DNA of 64,000 bases, taken from the NCBI GenBank assembly GCA_028386065.3, contig JAKUCV010002086.1, forward strand, positions 320,415 through 384,414. Direction: 5' to 3'. Below, piece after piece: positions 21,314-32,960 of the stretch. How positions within the stretch are numbered: position 1 is the stretch's first letter; each line of letters begins with the position of its first letter. The translations under genes were made by a program, and so were the position numbers. Below the pieces are notes generated by a model. The model saw only the letters and a program-made list of their open reading frames with translations. It made no database searches and was not told the DNA's origin. The DNA is from Turnera subulata. Taxonomy: Eukaryota > Streptophyta > Magnoliopsida > Malpighiales > Passifloraceae.

Positions 21314-24300
21314 TATCTTGAGACGACCTGACCCGTATTTACCCCTCAAACAGTAATTAGTAAGTCACAGTGTCACCACGTGGCCATCATATAATGGAGG
21401 TACGAATTCATAGCAATAATATCAATAAACAAACATGAAATCACATTCCTGTCACCCGAATCGGAGACATCAACAACGGCACAGCGAAAGCATTTTCTAG
21501 ATATTCGATAACATTTTAAGCAAGACACAATGCATGCTATTGGATCTAAGACGTGTCTGAGGTAAAGCCATAGCCGCCGGAATGCACTCCTGACCTAATC
21601 TGCAAGAACTGTGTGAGGGGTGAGACCAACCACTGTCTTACCAATAAACAAATAAACTGCATTATACAAGCAACCGTAAGTACACCAAAGCGAACACAGA
21701 ACAACAGAAGTATAACAAGCACAACATAGCATCGGGATCAGACAACTTACATGTCCTTACTATTCGACTGACCTCTCACCGTTAAGCTAGTCCTCTAAAC
21801 TCACTGACATTCAGGGACTGACTATCCAATTTTATTATTAGGGCCCCTATCACATGATAAGTATTGACCGTGCTTGGTAGCCGGGTTAGCTAACCCCAGG
21901 GTACTCCCCGTTAAACCATAAATATCACAAATCACAAAGTATCACAATAACAGAGTCCCGCAGTCCTCTGCGGAAGTCCCACAGTCCTTCCGATAACAAA
22001 TCAACTGAGGCCTGCAGTCCTCAGCCGGGAGTCCTGCAGTCCTCCCTTTCATATCATAAATTCAATCATAACACAATCACAAGGTGACTACCATCTGGCC
22101 GTACCAATACCTGTCATATGACAATCTAGATATCTAGGTGATGTTACCATAGTTTATTATTATTTCGTATCCCACTGTCTAGCAGTAACTCATCATACTC
22201 ACGTTCCTGAGCAAGCTCTCAGCCTCATAGCTCCTCTGGGAATCCAGTCACAATGTCACAATATCGGGCCACTGCCACTATTCGATCAAGTATCTCATAT
22301 CTTGTATGGACATCACAATATTCACATCAACATCACAAAGCTCAACAGCTAGTCCACAGTAGTCATCAAGCGCATAACAATAATCACAACAGTAGCCAGC
22401 AATAACATGACAGGCACGTCAAGATAACATATAATTTAACAATCAAACAAATAATCGGGGTATCACAGGCAACATACCGAAGTTTATAAGTTTATATCCT
22501 CATTTGGTACTCCTCGGAAATTATTATCTGGTCAAGCCTCGATATCCCTATATTATAATAACCATAATCACTTATAATGCACAAACAAAGATGATAATGC
22601 ACGATGCCAGTTTAATAGTTATTAGACGACGGCTGATCTTTGCCGGTCCATTTTATTATTTCTATAGTCATCTTATTCTGAGAAAAACATAAAAATTATT
22701 GTCTCTTGGTACGTGGCATTGTTCACAAAGTCAGCCTACCCCACTAAGTGGGAATTAGATGGTTATGTGTTTCCGGCCGATGTACCGATTATACTCAATC
22801 ATTATATTAAAACCAAAATCGAGCGTCCAAGCCGATATCCCAGCCCTATAGCTGCTTGTGATAAGAAAATACATGTATACAAATAAATATATAATAGGTA
22901 AATCATACATAACCATATATATTTCTAAAATAAGAATTAGTAAGTAAATCAAATCATAAAGTAGAAGCTGAAATTAAATAAATAAAGGCAAGAATGGAAT
23001 TTAAATATCATGGGCCTTTTATAATATAGCCCAGATTAATCCGAAGAAATAATTACAATGGGCCTTCTTAATAGCCCAGACAGAAAATGAAATTATAAAT
23101 TAAATACGCAAAAATAAAATATAAAATAAAATCATAAGTTAGTTTTTAACCAATTAAATTAAATCAACCGTTTAATTAAGGTCGTTTAAAAGTCCGGGTC
23201 CGTTACCATAGTTCGGGGTCCGTTAATATGCATGGATAGTCCAAGGGTCTGGGATTTTACCAAAAGTCCATTTTCGGGTTCACCGGAAAATTTTCGAGAC
23301 ACCAAAATCTAGCCGGATTCCGGTAATCACTGTTCACGGCAGTCCTTAATACACCCTCTGTTCACTGTTACTGCTTCTCACCCCACAAAGCATCCAGGCC
23401 ACCAAACAGAACCACCAACGAACCAAATACCAACACCATCCCCATGCTCACGGCAACACACCGGTGGCCAGTGCACCATCACATAGCAATATCCACCACC
23501 AAAATACCACCACGCACAACCATAGCAGCCCCACCGGCGTCATCACAGCCTGGTCAACAACACAAGCCACACACAACACAACCTGATTTAAGCGAGCAGA
23601 ACCACAAATCAACAACACCCAAAACCTGATTAGTACAACCCAACAACAATCACAGGGAGAAGGAGATGAATTCGGCGGGCAACACTTACCCCGATGGCGG
23701 CACGAGTCGCAGAGGAGAAGAAGAAATCGGGCGGCAGAATAAGGAGGAGCACCGACGGCGGTTTCATCGTTCTCCGTGACGATTGCGGCAACAACGAGCA
23801 GAGGAAGATAGAGGAGGAGCAGAGGCGAGAGAGAGAGAGAGGGAGAAAGGTGCGGCAGCATGTCAGGGGCAGAAGCAGACGAGGCGGTTGGAAGAGAAGA
23901 GGGAAAGGTCGAGGCGGTGGCAGAAGGCAAGAAAGAGGGAACAGAAGGAGGGGTTCGGCTGGTGTGCTTGCTCGAGGAGAAGAGAGAGCGAAGGATGCGA
24001 GAGGAAGAGAAGACGGAAAGGGTGAGGGGAGGGGAACCGGTGAAGAGATAAATAGGAACGAAAGAGATAAGGTAAAGAAGAAAAAGAAAGAAGAGAAGAT
24101 AGTAGGGGGGTCGGTTGGTGGAGATATCAGGAGAGGGAGATGGGAAAGAGAAGAACAAAAGAAAGTGGAAGGAAAAGAAAGAAAAAGGAAAAGGAAAGAA
24201 AGGATGGCAGAGGCTTTGTGTTGTCGGGGCAAATAATTGTGCCTGCCGACACACGAAACGACGACGTATTCAACGAAACTGCTTAACCTTATTTCCAACA

Positions 24301-24709
24301 ATTTTAGAAAACTCATAAATAGATTCTTTTATGAAATTCAAAATAAAATTCCAAAAATAAATTTATTAAATATAGTGAAAATAAAAGATAGATTTTCTTT
24401 AAAACTATGATTCATAAATTATTGGAATATAAATATCCTGGAAAAATAATAATAGTAATATCCTTAATATTGTTGATTATGAAAATAATAATAATCAGGA
24501 TAATAGTAACAATGAATTTTTATGAGCAGTAATAATAAAAATAATGATAAAAATAATAATCAAAACTTCCATAAAGGATAACTATATGGAGTTTAACTCG
24601 GGTTGGTAGATTTCTCGATTAACCGCGATAAAAATTTATTAACCAAATTAAAAGTCAAAACAACTTGGTAAAAAATCATGAAAAAATTTACCTAGGTCAT
24701 TACATATCT
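21314..24709 (-). mobile_element. Solo LTR, minus strand (gypsy, Tekay-like)
   Basis: 3,386 bp (21319-24704) that on the minus strand runs TGTAATGACC..GGTCGTCTCA, with exact 5-bp target duplication TATCT (21314-21318 and 24705-24709). Its 3' end word GGTAAATACGGGTCAGG matches the end of the chromovirus LTR at 4211, so it belongs to a related family. It carries a long CT-rich leader (about 23640-24250), which explains the 268- and 228-codon Ser/Pro/Phe-rich open frames; these are not genes. No internal sequence remains. Confidence 0.9.
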
Positions 24710-24971
24710 GGACTATTTATGTAACGCCTCGATTTTTCGTTAAATAATTTCTACGAAAATTTCAAAATTTTTGGAATTTAATTTCCAAATTTTAAGCCCA
24801 CGGAATTCTTCAGGATTATTTTCATGGTCATAAGAAAATTTATTTCCGGTATTATTCAATTTTATCCAATATGTAAGTAAATTATTCTTTTAGGTTGTAT
24901 AAAATTGAGTTTTGGAAGGTGTAGTTTTGTTTAAAACTACGTAGTTTTGGAGGTACCACACACTATGTGTT

Positions 24972-25079
24972 GGGTTTTGACCATGGGGTTGACTAGAGGA
25001 GGGACTCTGGATGGAGTGTCGTCGTGGGTTTTGACCATGGGGTTGACTAGAGGAGGGACTGGGGATGGAGTGTCGTCGT
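24972..25079. repeat. 54-bp tandem duplication in solo LTR
   Basis: Two copies of a 54-bp unit beginning GGGTTTTGACCATGGGGTTG, with about two differences, just upstream of the LTR's TATA box. The position in the promoter region suggests it could act as a duplicated enhancer, as tandem repeats do in several LTR promoters; that is inference. Confidence 0.9.
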
Positions 25080-26359
25080 TTTGGTTCCAATGTAAACCTA
25101 ACCTAGAGCATGAGTATATAATCATCTTTTTTCCTCTCTCTTCTCTCTTTTTCTTTTCTCTTCTCTCCCGATTCGGCTCCTCCCTTAACCCATCTCTCTT
25201 TTCTCTCAACACCCTTATCTCTTTCTCTCCTTGTCTCTTCCATTCATCATCGCCGCTACCACATTGTTGCCCCTTTTCTTTTTGGTGTTTGGCTGCGCAT
25301 TGGTTCACACGATGGGGAGAGCGAGGATTCGTGGCTTGTGTAGGTATTTTGCTGATGTGGTTATCGGGTATCGCTTTGATCGAGCCTTAACGATGTTATT
25401 ACTTATGAAGCATGAGTTGAAACACCAATAGAACGAGAGCCTACCAATTAACCGTAAGGATACATATCTTTATGAATATATGTGTGTGTCTTTTGGGTAG
25501 AGTACCACGTGGAGTAAAGGTTGATGTCTTGATGTTAATCCTTTTGAATGCACTATGACACTTTGTTGTGGAGTGTATCAGGTACGCATTTGAGATTGCA
25601 CATGAACTCATTTTATTTTCTTTGAACCAATAATGGCCTGATTACCGTCATGTTTATTTATCATCGAGTGGGGTTATTTCTTCTATCTAAAAGTTATTCA
25701 TGGTCTTTAGATTCCGTAGAGTGCTTATTTGGTTTCAGTGATAATCAATTTCTATCATGCACTAATCTTGATATGAAACCGGATCACCAATTGTTTATCT
25801 ACTGTTCATGAATCGGTTTCTTACTTGCTAGAACATGTGTCCATTTACTTGTGTATCTTGGTTAAACCAAACACGTGGATTTAGGATTGACTCTTATAGA
25901 TATTAAATTTTATGGATGCAACTTTGACTTACTGTGGACATGTATCATGTTTAGATGAGTCCAACTCCAATATCATGTCGGTGGCGTTGGTGTTAAATTG
26001 TAAAAAAATGGTTCTTTGATTATGTTTTTAAAGTAACCTATGAGGAGTTTTATATAATTTCTACCTGTGTTCGGTTTGGGTTTAGGCACACAAAAGAAAT
26101 AATGGTTTATCATTCTATAAGCCTAGTTAAACAATGGATTTGTATTTGTCCACAATTAAATCTTCTTCAGGCCTAATGCACTAATAATTCAAAGTATTCA
26201 AGCGGTTTGTGCAATATTATTTGGGCAATCTATAGCTATGGTATCTAAATATATAAATAATGGTATCTAAATATATAAATAATGGTATCTGCATACCAAA
26301 TACACATTAGCATGCATGCATCCTATTGTGTTTTGGGTATGTGTTATGTGATACATGTG

Positions 26360-26455
26360 TGTTATGGACATGTGTTTGGCACTACTAATGCTTCAAGAGC
26401 AGCAGGATGTTATAGACATGTGTTAGGCACTACTAATGCTTCAAGAGCAGCAGGA
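26360..26455. repeat. 48-bp tandem duplication in solo LTR
   Basis: Two copies of a 48-bp unit starting TGTTATRGACATGTGTTWGG and ending TTCAAGAGCAGCAGGA, with two or three differences. Confidence 0.9.
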
Positions 26456-27446
26456 TCTGGTGCTGGATACTCAGAGCGTATAATCCAGGTGAGGACTTAT
26501 AAACTTCGGTATGCGGTTACTGCCTGCGGTATTCGGGTTGTTGTCTTGTTGGTTGCTGTGATAACTTGCTTGGCCGTAGACTGTGTTGTTTGCCACCATG
26601 TTTGTTGATATGTTGTTGATGAACTATGATGTGCTCTATGTGATGTCTTGGTAGCTTGTGATATGCTTTGGACATATGCTGGTGCACGGTGTTGTTAGGC
26701 CTCGGGCCTTGTTGTGATAAATATTATATTGGTGCACAATGTCGGTACAGGTCAGTACCAGATTTAATGATTCAAGATAAAACTTGATGTAGATTACTAT
26801 ATTAATCGTTGCTATGCAATGCTGCTAGTCTACCCCGGTGACCTGTGCGGGATTTTGTTTGGTTAGAGGGTCTGCTGTGTGGTAAATACGGGCTGCCCTG
26901 TGAGCATGTGCGGTGTTGCCGACTCTGTGGATACTGTGATTGTATCGGCCGAGTCCCGGGTTGGATGATCAGCATGCATAGTAGCGGGGGCCCCATGACT
27001 TAATAAAACAAATAATTAACTGGATGTTGCTAAGTCACCTTAGTGATGTGTTTGTTGCCTTTATGTTGAGTTCGGTGTATTTGCAGTTGATTTGTTTCTG
27101 TATACTGCGGTTTATTTGTTTGCGGTGAGATAGTGTTTGGTCTCACCCCCTCACGTCTTTTACAGGTTAACTGTTAGTTGACCAGTGGTGCATTTCAGCA
27201 GGTTTCGGTGTTTTCCTCTCGTCGGGTCGGATCCATAGAGTGTATTGCATTCATGTTTCTTTATGTATTTGTCTTCCGCTGCATACTCGTATTGTATTAT
27301 TTATTGTATGATTAATTGTTGATCATGTTGATGTTATCGTATTCCGGGCAGAAGGATATTTTGGTCATTTCACATATTATAATTAATTAATTGAATAATT
27401 TGGGATACGGGTGTTTCAATTTACAGTCTAGATATATTTTTATAAA

Positions 27447-27487
<41 letters not shown>

Positions 27488-27686
27488 GTTAGTTTTGATT
27501 TATGAACATAATAAATAAATATACGTATTGATAAGTAGGGTTATGAAATTAATAAATACATTTGGAATTCTAAATATAAAGTCAAAGTAAGGACCAAATA
27601 GGTTGTATAGATTTTTTATTAATTTTATTTTTTATTCTAATAAATAGGTTTATAAATAGTTTAGCTATACTGTTAAAAATTTAGTG

Positions 27687-27777
27687 TATATATATATATA
27701 TATACACATGTATATATAGGTTTATAAATAGTTTACATGTATATATATATGTAAACTATTTATAAACCTATATATAC

Positions 27778-27820
<43 letters not shown>
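27687..27820. repeat. Long perfect inverted repeat (hairpin) in TA-rich DNA
   Basis: Arms 27704-27738 and 27749-27783 are exact reverse complements over 35 bp and contain non-TA words such as GGTTTATAAATAGTTTACAT. The loop is 10 bp. TA runs on both sides lengthen the stem. Probably a cruciform-prone MITE-like relic or a product of template switching. Confidence 0.9.
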
Positions 27821-27821
<1 letters not shown>

Positions 27822-27839
27822 CATGAAAAATATAGGCAT

Positions 27840-28837
27840 AAAAGATATTATTAGTCCTATTGAAAACAACTCAGGCATTATTTGAGTTTGTAAATAGAGA
27901 TATAATTGCAGTAAGATACAATATTTCAACCCATCTACCAGATAAAAAAGAAAAAGAAAATATTATATCAAGACATGTGCTTTTATTGTGAATATAAAAT
28001 ATATATTTTTTATCAATAATATTTTATTAACTTTTACATTGTTTATATAATAAATACATTTATATTATTATTTATTAGAGTATAATATAAAAATTTAAAA
28101 TTTATTTCTGATTTTAAATTTTAAAATATTAGAATATAATGCATTCTTAATATTTAATTTTTCATTATATAAAAATAAATATTTATATTATATATGTATG
28201 ATAAACCACGTGAATAGGCGGGGAAGTATAGTAGTGTACATAACTCGATAAATTAAAATTAAAATTGGAAAAAGTTCTTGTCTATAATTAGATCAGTCCA
28301 CTGCCCATTTTTTTTTAGAAAAAATTACTGATCTGATCACTATGTGTTTCAACGCAATGTCATTATCTCTTTAACGTTTTCTAGCTTTGCATCGCTGTCG
28401 ATATAATTGGAACAGAAATCTATACCATAACAAATGTGACTTTTTGGTAGTGAAATATATTTGAAGCTTATGACATGGTGATGCATGATTTTGATCAATC
28501 CTGAATTTTATTTAAAGAAATTTCAAACCTCGAACTCTCCAAGCCTATTGGTCACAGAATTCCCAACTTAAATTAATCCTGTATGAGGACAATTAAGGTC
28601 GACCATCACTCCAATCAGGCCCCATAATTATCCACAAAATTTAATGATGATAGAATATGTTACCTTATATAAGCTGCGTAAATGGTAGTACTGGTGATTG
28701 TTTGGTTATGCTTCGTGAAATGCCATATTAAGAATATACTATATGGCAACCGACAGTTGGCAGAAATTTTCGTAAATATTCCCAACCTTGCTGTCAATAA
28801 ATTATTGGCAAGTTTAGAAGGTTGTACTAGTATTTGG
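27840..28837. other. No recognisable gene
   Basis: AT-rich non-coding DNA between the palindrome and the mariner-like element. A TATATAAGC word near 28667 is followed by a 62-codon frame at 28682 with no recognisable content. Confidence 0.5.
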
Positions 28838-28972
28838 TACCCGCTCTGTCCCTTTTTTATTGTCGTTTAAGGAATCAACACGCTGTTTAAGGATAACTTT
28901 ACTTTTTAAAATCTGTATTACGTATAGACTAAATTACCCTTTAGTATTTAATTAAAAAATAACATCAGTAGT

Positions 28973-29017
28973 GGAGAGACAAAGAATTCATTATAAAAAA
29001 GAATTCTTTGTCTCTCC
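28973..29017. repeat. 17-bp perfect hairpin inside the mariner-like element
   Basis: GGAGAGACAAAGAATTC at 28973-28989 is exactly complementary to 29001-29017, with an 11-nt A-rich loop. It lies about 130 bp inside the left terminus, where subterminal transposase-binding repeats are expected; function not shown. Confidence 0.85.
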
Positions 29018-29055
29018 TTTCTAGAAACTTGAGTTTATAGTGAATTATTTTTTTT

Positions 29056-30625
29056 GCTGAGGAGGAAGTTTTCTTGAACTCAAATGAATATGATGGAGCA
29101 ACAAATAACATAGACTTCATTGTTGGTAAGAAGTCTATCTAGTCTATTTATAATTTGTATAATTATTTATATATATCCTCAACTGGTAAAATTTTTAGGT
29201 ACTTCATTAGTATTTTATTGAAAAGAAAATTCTATTTGGACTTATAGTTAAATATTTTACTGTAGCTAACAATGAAATTTTTAGCTACTCCATTAGTATT
29301 TTAATTTGCTATTTGTTTAAGAAAATTGCATTAAGACTTGTTACATTATTTTTTTGGCTAATCAGGAGAGAATGACAATGTGAGCAAGAAATATAAATAT
29401 TTGAGCAATGATAAACGCAAAGCCATCCATATTATGCTGCTACAACAAAGTGTACGTGGGTTGCTAAAGAGAGGAGCGACATAATTAGTGGCAGCCCATT
29501 TTTCAGTTGCCATTCTCACGGTTCAACGTATTTGGAAGCCAAAAAAAAGTGTGCCTGGAGCAGATTTTACTATAACTCAGACGAAGACCAAGAATCGTGG
29601 GCGAAAAAGAGTTGAAATTGACTACAACCAATTCCGTGAGAAATCTTTACACAAACGGACAACAGTACGGTCTTTGTCATATTCCTTAGGGATAAGTAAG
29701 AGTACATTGCATAGGTGTTTTCAGTCAGGACAGATACGACGGCATTCAAATGCTATAAAGCCCTTTCTCAGTGAAGAAAACAAAAGGTGTCGACTGCAAT
29801 TTTGCATATCGATCCTTGATCAAGGAAGCATACCACATGATCCAACTTTTCTTCCAATGCACAATATCATCCATATTGATGAGAAATGGTTTAAAATGAC
29901 AAAAAAAATCAGAGAATTATTATCTGCTTCCAGATGAAGACGAGCCGGTACGTATTTGTAAAAGTAAAAATTTTATTGCGAAACTAATGTTTTTGGTGGC
30001 TATTGCTCGTCCGAGATTTGATTCAGATGGAAAAGAAGTTTTTTCTGGAAAAACTGGAGTATTCCCTTTTGTTACTCGTGAAGCAGCGAAGCGGACAAGT
30101 GCAAACCGTGTTGCAGGTACATTAGAAACAAAACCAATAACTTCAGTGACAAGAGAGGTTATAAGGTCGTACTTAATTTACAAGGTCTTACCTGCAATCA
30201 AGGCAAAATGGCCAAGAGAAGACTCCAGATTTCCAATTTTTATTCAACAAGATAATGCAAGAACTCATATCGACGGGAATGATGAAGAATTTTGCCGAGC
30301 AGCTTCACAAGATGGATTTGACATCCGCTTGATGCTTCAACCACCTAATTCTCCAGATTTGAATGTTTTGGATCTTGGATTTTTCAGTGCTATTCAATCC
30401 TTACAGTATAAGGAGGCACCAAAAACAATTGAGGAGTTGGTCACAACTGTTGAGAAGTCTTTTGAAGATTTTCCAACAGTAAAATCTAATCATATTTTTT
30501 TAACATTACAATCATGCATGGTAGAAATCATGCATGTCAAAGGTTCAAATACGTACAAAATTCCTCATATTAAAAAAGCAAGTTTGGAAAAGGATAGGCC
30601 AGCTTCCGACTCAAATAAAATGTGA
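29056..30625 (+). pseudogene. Mariner-like transposase, broken
   Basis: Exon 1 (about 29056-29125) joins exon 2 (from 29366) across a 240-bp GT..AG intron, keeping frame into KYKYLSNDKRKAIHIMLLQ. A TAA at 29482-29484 interrupts the N-terminal DNA-binding part, and an extra A in the run at 29901-29908 shifts frame just after the first catalytic block. Catalytic blocks: HIDEKWF (first D), IQQDNARTH (second D) and NSPDLNVLDLGFF (third D, in a D39D-type plant arrangement). The C-terminus (KIPHIKKASLEKD) runs to TGA at 30623-30625. In a working element it cuts at the inverted ends and inserts at TA. The true start codon is not evident. Confidence 0.9.
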
Positions 30626-30860
30626 TCCAGCTTCTTCAGGAAATTTTAGATCATTTAGGTTGAGTGATTTTCGGAAATTTTCCTAATGTGACTGGGATGT
30701 AGTCACCTGTTTTGTATGTTTTTTTGGCTAGTATGCAAACATTATACTTTATTCCAATTTTATGGTATGTAACCTTGGTGGTGGTGATCATGGAGTATTA
30801 TTTATGATAATTGATGCCATACACATGCTGGAACATACTTATTGTAATTCATACTATTAT

Positions 30861-31544
30861 TTATCTATCGGGTACAACGCTGACTCTGAAGCTAGTGGCG
30901 CCATTCGTAATGTTGACCCTGATGCTCTCATTCCACGAGAACCACATACCGCCCGTGTTGTTTTGACCAAGAAGTTCGAACCGGTTTGCTGGAGGGAAAT
31001 GAAGCGGGATGACACCATGATTGTCTTCAGGCTGCCACTCAGTCTCTGTGAGCAGAACGATGTTGGGTTTGTACTCGTTCTTCAGATCTCTCAGCGTATG
31101 CACGAACTTGTGGGAGCGCCTAGCTACTCCTCTGCAGTTCCAAACCAGTAGACGGACCTTGGGCCAAGTTGGTGGTAATCGGGTTACTCGGGGCACGCTC
31201 CGGGCAGTCATCGAAACCTGGTAATAACTACCTTGGTCTAGGTAGTTGCAAGTGGGCTCTAGCTGGAATTCCTCAAGTTTTTCAGAAATAAAAAACATGA
31301 CGGAATTGGCTGAACCATAAAAAGAGGTCCTCAGGGTGCTTTGGTCTTCTAGGAAGAACGTCTCTTCCATAGGAGTGACATAGAACCTGGACGAATAGAG
31401 TTCGTCAACGAAGACCAGACGAGGCATCCTGCTGAGCTCGTCCGGTAGTTCCTCTGGTCGTTCGTTTATCAGGCTATAGGCTAAGCAATTCCTCCTTCCT
31501 AAGGAGGCACCTTCAACGAAAAAAACCGAGGATGGAGAAGGCAT
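30861..31544 (-). CDS. Chimeric frame: unknown N-terminus plus LINE-type endonuclease start
   Basis: Uninterrupted 227-codon frame. Residues 1-128 (MPSPSSVFFVEGASLGRR...) match no family I recognise. From about residue 130 it becomes VRLLVWNCRGVARRSHKF and PNIVLLTETEW, the opening of the LINE ORF2 endonuclease (exonuclease-endonuclease-phosphatase fold, N-C-R and T-E metal-site motifs), and stops before the rest of the endonuclease. Upstream on the minus strand are two TATA-like boxes (31584-31595 and 31639-31650) and an A-rich leader, so it looks like an expressed gene start rather than a random insertion. It lies back to back with the frame at 32249, with 704 bp between starts. It may be a recently formed chimeric gene or an open remnant; no catalytic activity is expected because most of the endonuclease is missing. 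Confidence 0.5.
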   Translation of the reverse strand: MPSPSSVFFVEGASLGRRNCLAYSLINERPEELPDELSRMPRLVFVDELYSSRFYVTPMEETFFLEDQSTLRTSFYGSANSVMFFISEKLEEFQLEPTCNYLDQGSYYQVSMTARSVPRVTRLPPTWPKVRLLVWNCRGVARRSHKFVHTLRDLKNEYKPNIVLLTETEWQPEDNHGVIPLHFPPANRFELLGQNNTGGMWFSWNESIRVNITNGATSFRVSVVPDR

Positions 31545-31743
31545 TTTGTCTCGTAGTGTTTGTGTTTGTTTTTTCTGAACGTGGTTTATAAGCTCTTTTT
31601 CAAAATGCTTTTGATGTTTCGCCTTTCATCACCCTGTCTTTTATACTCTTATAGAGAGTATGTTACCGGTTTCTTTTTCAAAGTATAGACCCCACATGTT
31701 TTCGAAAAAGCTCAAATTATTTATTTATTTATTTATTTTCGGT

Positions 31744-32190
31744 GATAGGAAAAGTAGATTTTTTTTCATAAAACTCCAAATCGTTTTCAATCCTCAAGGG
31801 TTTGCTTTTTGAAAATCTTGCCACTGCCTTGATTATTGCTCGGTAACAAGGTATGTTTTCTGGCTACTATTACAAGGGCTTTCTAGTTCATCTCCAGCTC
31901 TCAATTTGCTTTTGCTTTGACAACCTTTGTTTTTCTCCCTATGGCTTCCTTTACTTTTTCCACATCATCTATCACTTCCATCAGGGGGCCAACGTGGCCA
32001 AATTGACGGGACGATGCCTCGAGTGTTGTGCTTATGCAGCGACGTGCTTCTGTTTGGACATTATAGGAAAAGTAGATTCTTTTATAGAAAAATGATGATC
32101 TGTTTTCTCACAAGGTATGTTTTCTGGCTACTACTAATACAAGGGCTTTCCAGTACAACTCCGTCTCTCAATTTGCTTTTGCTTTAGCCA
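31744..32190. repeat. Imperfect direct duplication in the shared upstream region
   Basis: ACAAGGTATGTTTTCTGGCT at about 31848 and 32100 begin two copies of a block of roughly 75 bp ending CTCAATTTGCTTTTGCTTT. A GGAAAAGTAGATT word precedes each (31747 and 32067). Spacing is about 255 bp. The block contains GT-AG-like words (AAGGTATGTTTT), so it could hold a duplicated intron or leader. Confidence 0.7.
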
Positions 32191-32248
32191 CACATAAACA
32201 CTAGGAGCATATAATCAAGCATTCTCTGCATATTTCACATAGCAAGTT

Positions 32249-32536
32249 ATGGCTGACGACATGGAAGCAACCATTCATGGCCTGTGTGAGAATATTAGGA
32301 TTGAGGCCCAGAACGGAAAGGCCATGGAAGCGATGTGCCGAAAACTTGTGGAACAAATTGAGCGGCTGGTTGAGATGATCCGAAACCGAGACCGGCTGCT
32401 AGATCGGTGGGAGGAAGCCTATCAGAGGCTCCGTGACAGCTGGGTTGCAGTGGCCACTGAGAGCAACGATCTGGTCCGGGAGAACAACCGCCTGAAGCGA
32501 GAGCTGAAGATGAAGAAGCCTAGAAGGGCTGATTAG
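32249..32536 (+). CDS. Small coiled-coil protein, 95 residues
   Basis: Uninterrupted 95-codon frame starting at ATG in the context AGTTATGGCT. Almost the whole product is helical and highly charged, with heptad-like spacing (MCRKLVEQIERLVEMIRNRD and ENNRLKRELKMKK), ending in a basic tail KKPRRAD. There is no signal peptide or membrane segment. G/C at third positions contrasts with the AT-rich surroundings, which supports real coding use. A 3' region with TTTGTATGTTCCCCC and TGTTGAATGAAG follows. Function unknown; a structural or partner protein is possible. It is divergently arranged with 30861-31544. Confidence 0.55.
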   Translation: MADDMEATIHGLCENIRIEAQNGKAMEAMCRKLVEQIERLVEMIRNRDRLLDRWEEAYQRLRDSWVAVATESNDLVRENNRLKRELKMKKPRRAD

Positions 32537-32720
32537 GATTGTAGTTTAATGTTTTCAATTTTCCTTTGTATGTTCCCCCTGTGTTGAATGAAGTGTTGAA
32601 AGAAACCTACAAGTCTGTTCTCTCTTCTCCTGCAAGACTATCCCTTTTTGGTTTCAACAGAAAATTACGGTAAGTATGAACATATGTTTATGCATGTATA
32701 TGGCATCAATTAGCTCTTAT

Positions 32721-32960
32721 GTCACTACTAGAATACGGCCGATTAGTGAAGGATTTTGTAACGGATTTTTCACAAAATTCGTCACTAATTGGCTTTTGTG
32801 ACGGATTTTGTGATTGATGGAATCCGTGGCGAAACCGCTCGTTGCAAATCTGCAAGTGACGGAATTTGTGAGGCATTATTTTGTGATGAATTTTGCGAGG
32901 GATAGGGCATGACAAATTGTGAAGGACATATATCCCTCACAACTGTCCGTCTGTTACTAC
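32721..32960 (+). mobile_element. CACTA-like transposon end
   Basis: CACTACTAGAATACGGCCGA at about 32723 resembles the CACTA terminal repeat (CACTACTAGAAA-type). It is followed by several copies of TGACGGATTTTGTGA-like words in both orientations, the usual subterminal repeats of plant CACTA elements. I did not find the matching TTCTAGTAGTG end, so this is probably a truncated or decayed non-autonomous copy. Confidence 0.55.

Larger units (their letters stand above)
24715..27423 (+). mobile_element. Solo LTR, plus strand (gypsy, Tekay-like)
   Basis: 2,699 bp (24720-27418), TGTAACGCCTCG to GATACGGGTGTTTCA, with exact 5-bp duplication ATTTA (24715-24719 and 27419-27423). A TATA box lies at about 25113 (GTATATAATC), followed by a CT-rich leader. 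It contains two internal tandem duplications (24972-25079 and 26360-26455). The word GTTTGGTCTCACCCCCTCAC near 27137 is mirrored in the minus-strand solo LTR at about 21615, so the two are relatives. Confidence 0.9.
20916..28235. other. AT-rich palindromic host block, possibly Helitron-like
   Basis: The AT-rich DNA at 20916-21318 and 27424-28235 looks like one block split by the two solo LTRs. It starts TCTATATAAATATATAAGAG, which resembles the 5' ends of plant Helitrons, after a flank that also occurs at 11,344. 21180-21318 and 27428-27580 are inverted copies of each other. A related sequence to the left arm also lies at about 21040-21135. I see no convincing Helitron hairpin or CTAGT end, so the class is uncertain. 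No reading frame of note. Confidence 0.35.

Noticed and set aside
23448..24254. 268-codon minus-strand open frame rich in Ser, Pro and Phe
   Set aside because: It lies in the CT-rich leader of the solo LTR 21319-24704; all frames are long here because the strand is nearly free of stops. Composition is low-complexity with no domain.
28682..28870. 62-codon frame after a TATA-like word
   Set aside because: It runs into the mariner-like terminus and has no recognisable content.
30762..31151. 129-codon plus-strand frame
   Set aside because: It is antisense to the better supported minus-strand chimera, and only that strand shows the endonuclease motif.
32721..32960. Complete CACTA element
   Set aside because: Only one CACTA end could be found, with no matching second end and no 3-bp duplication.
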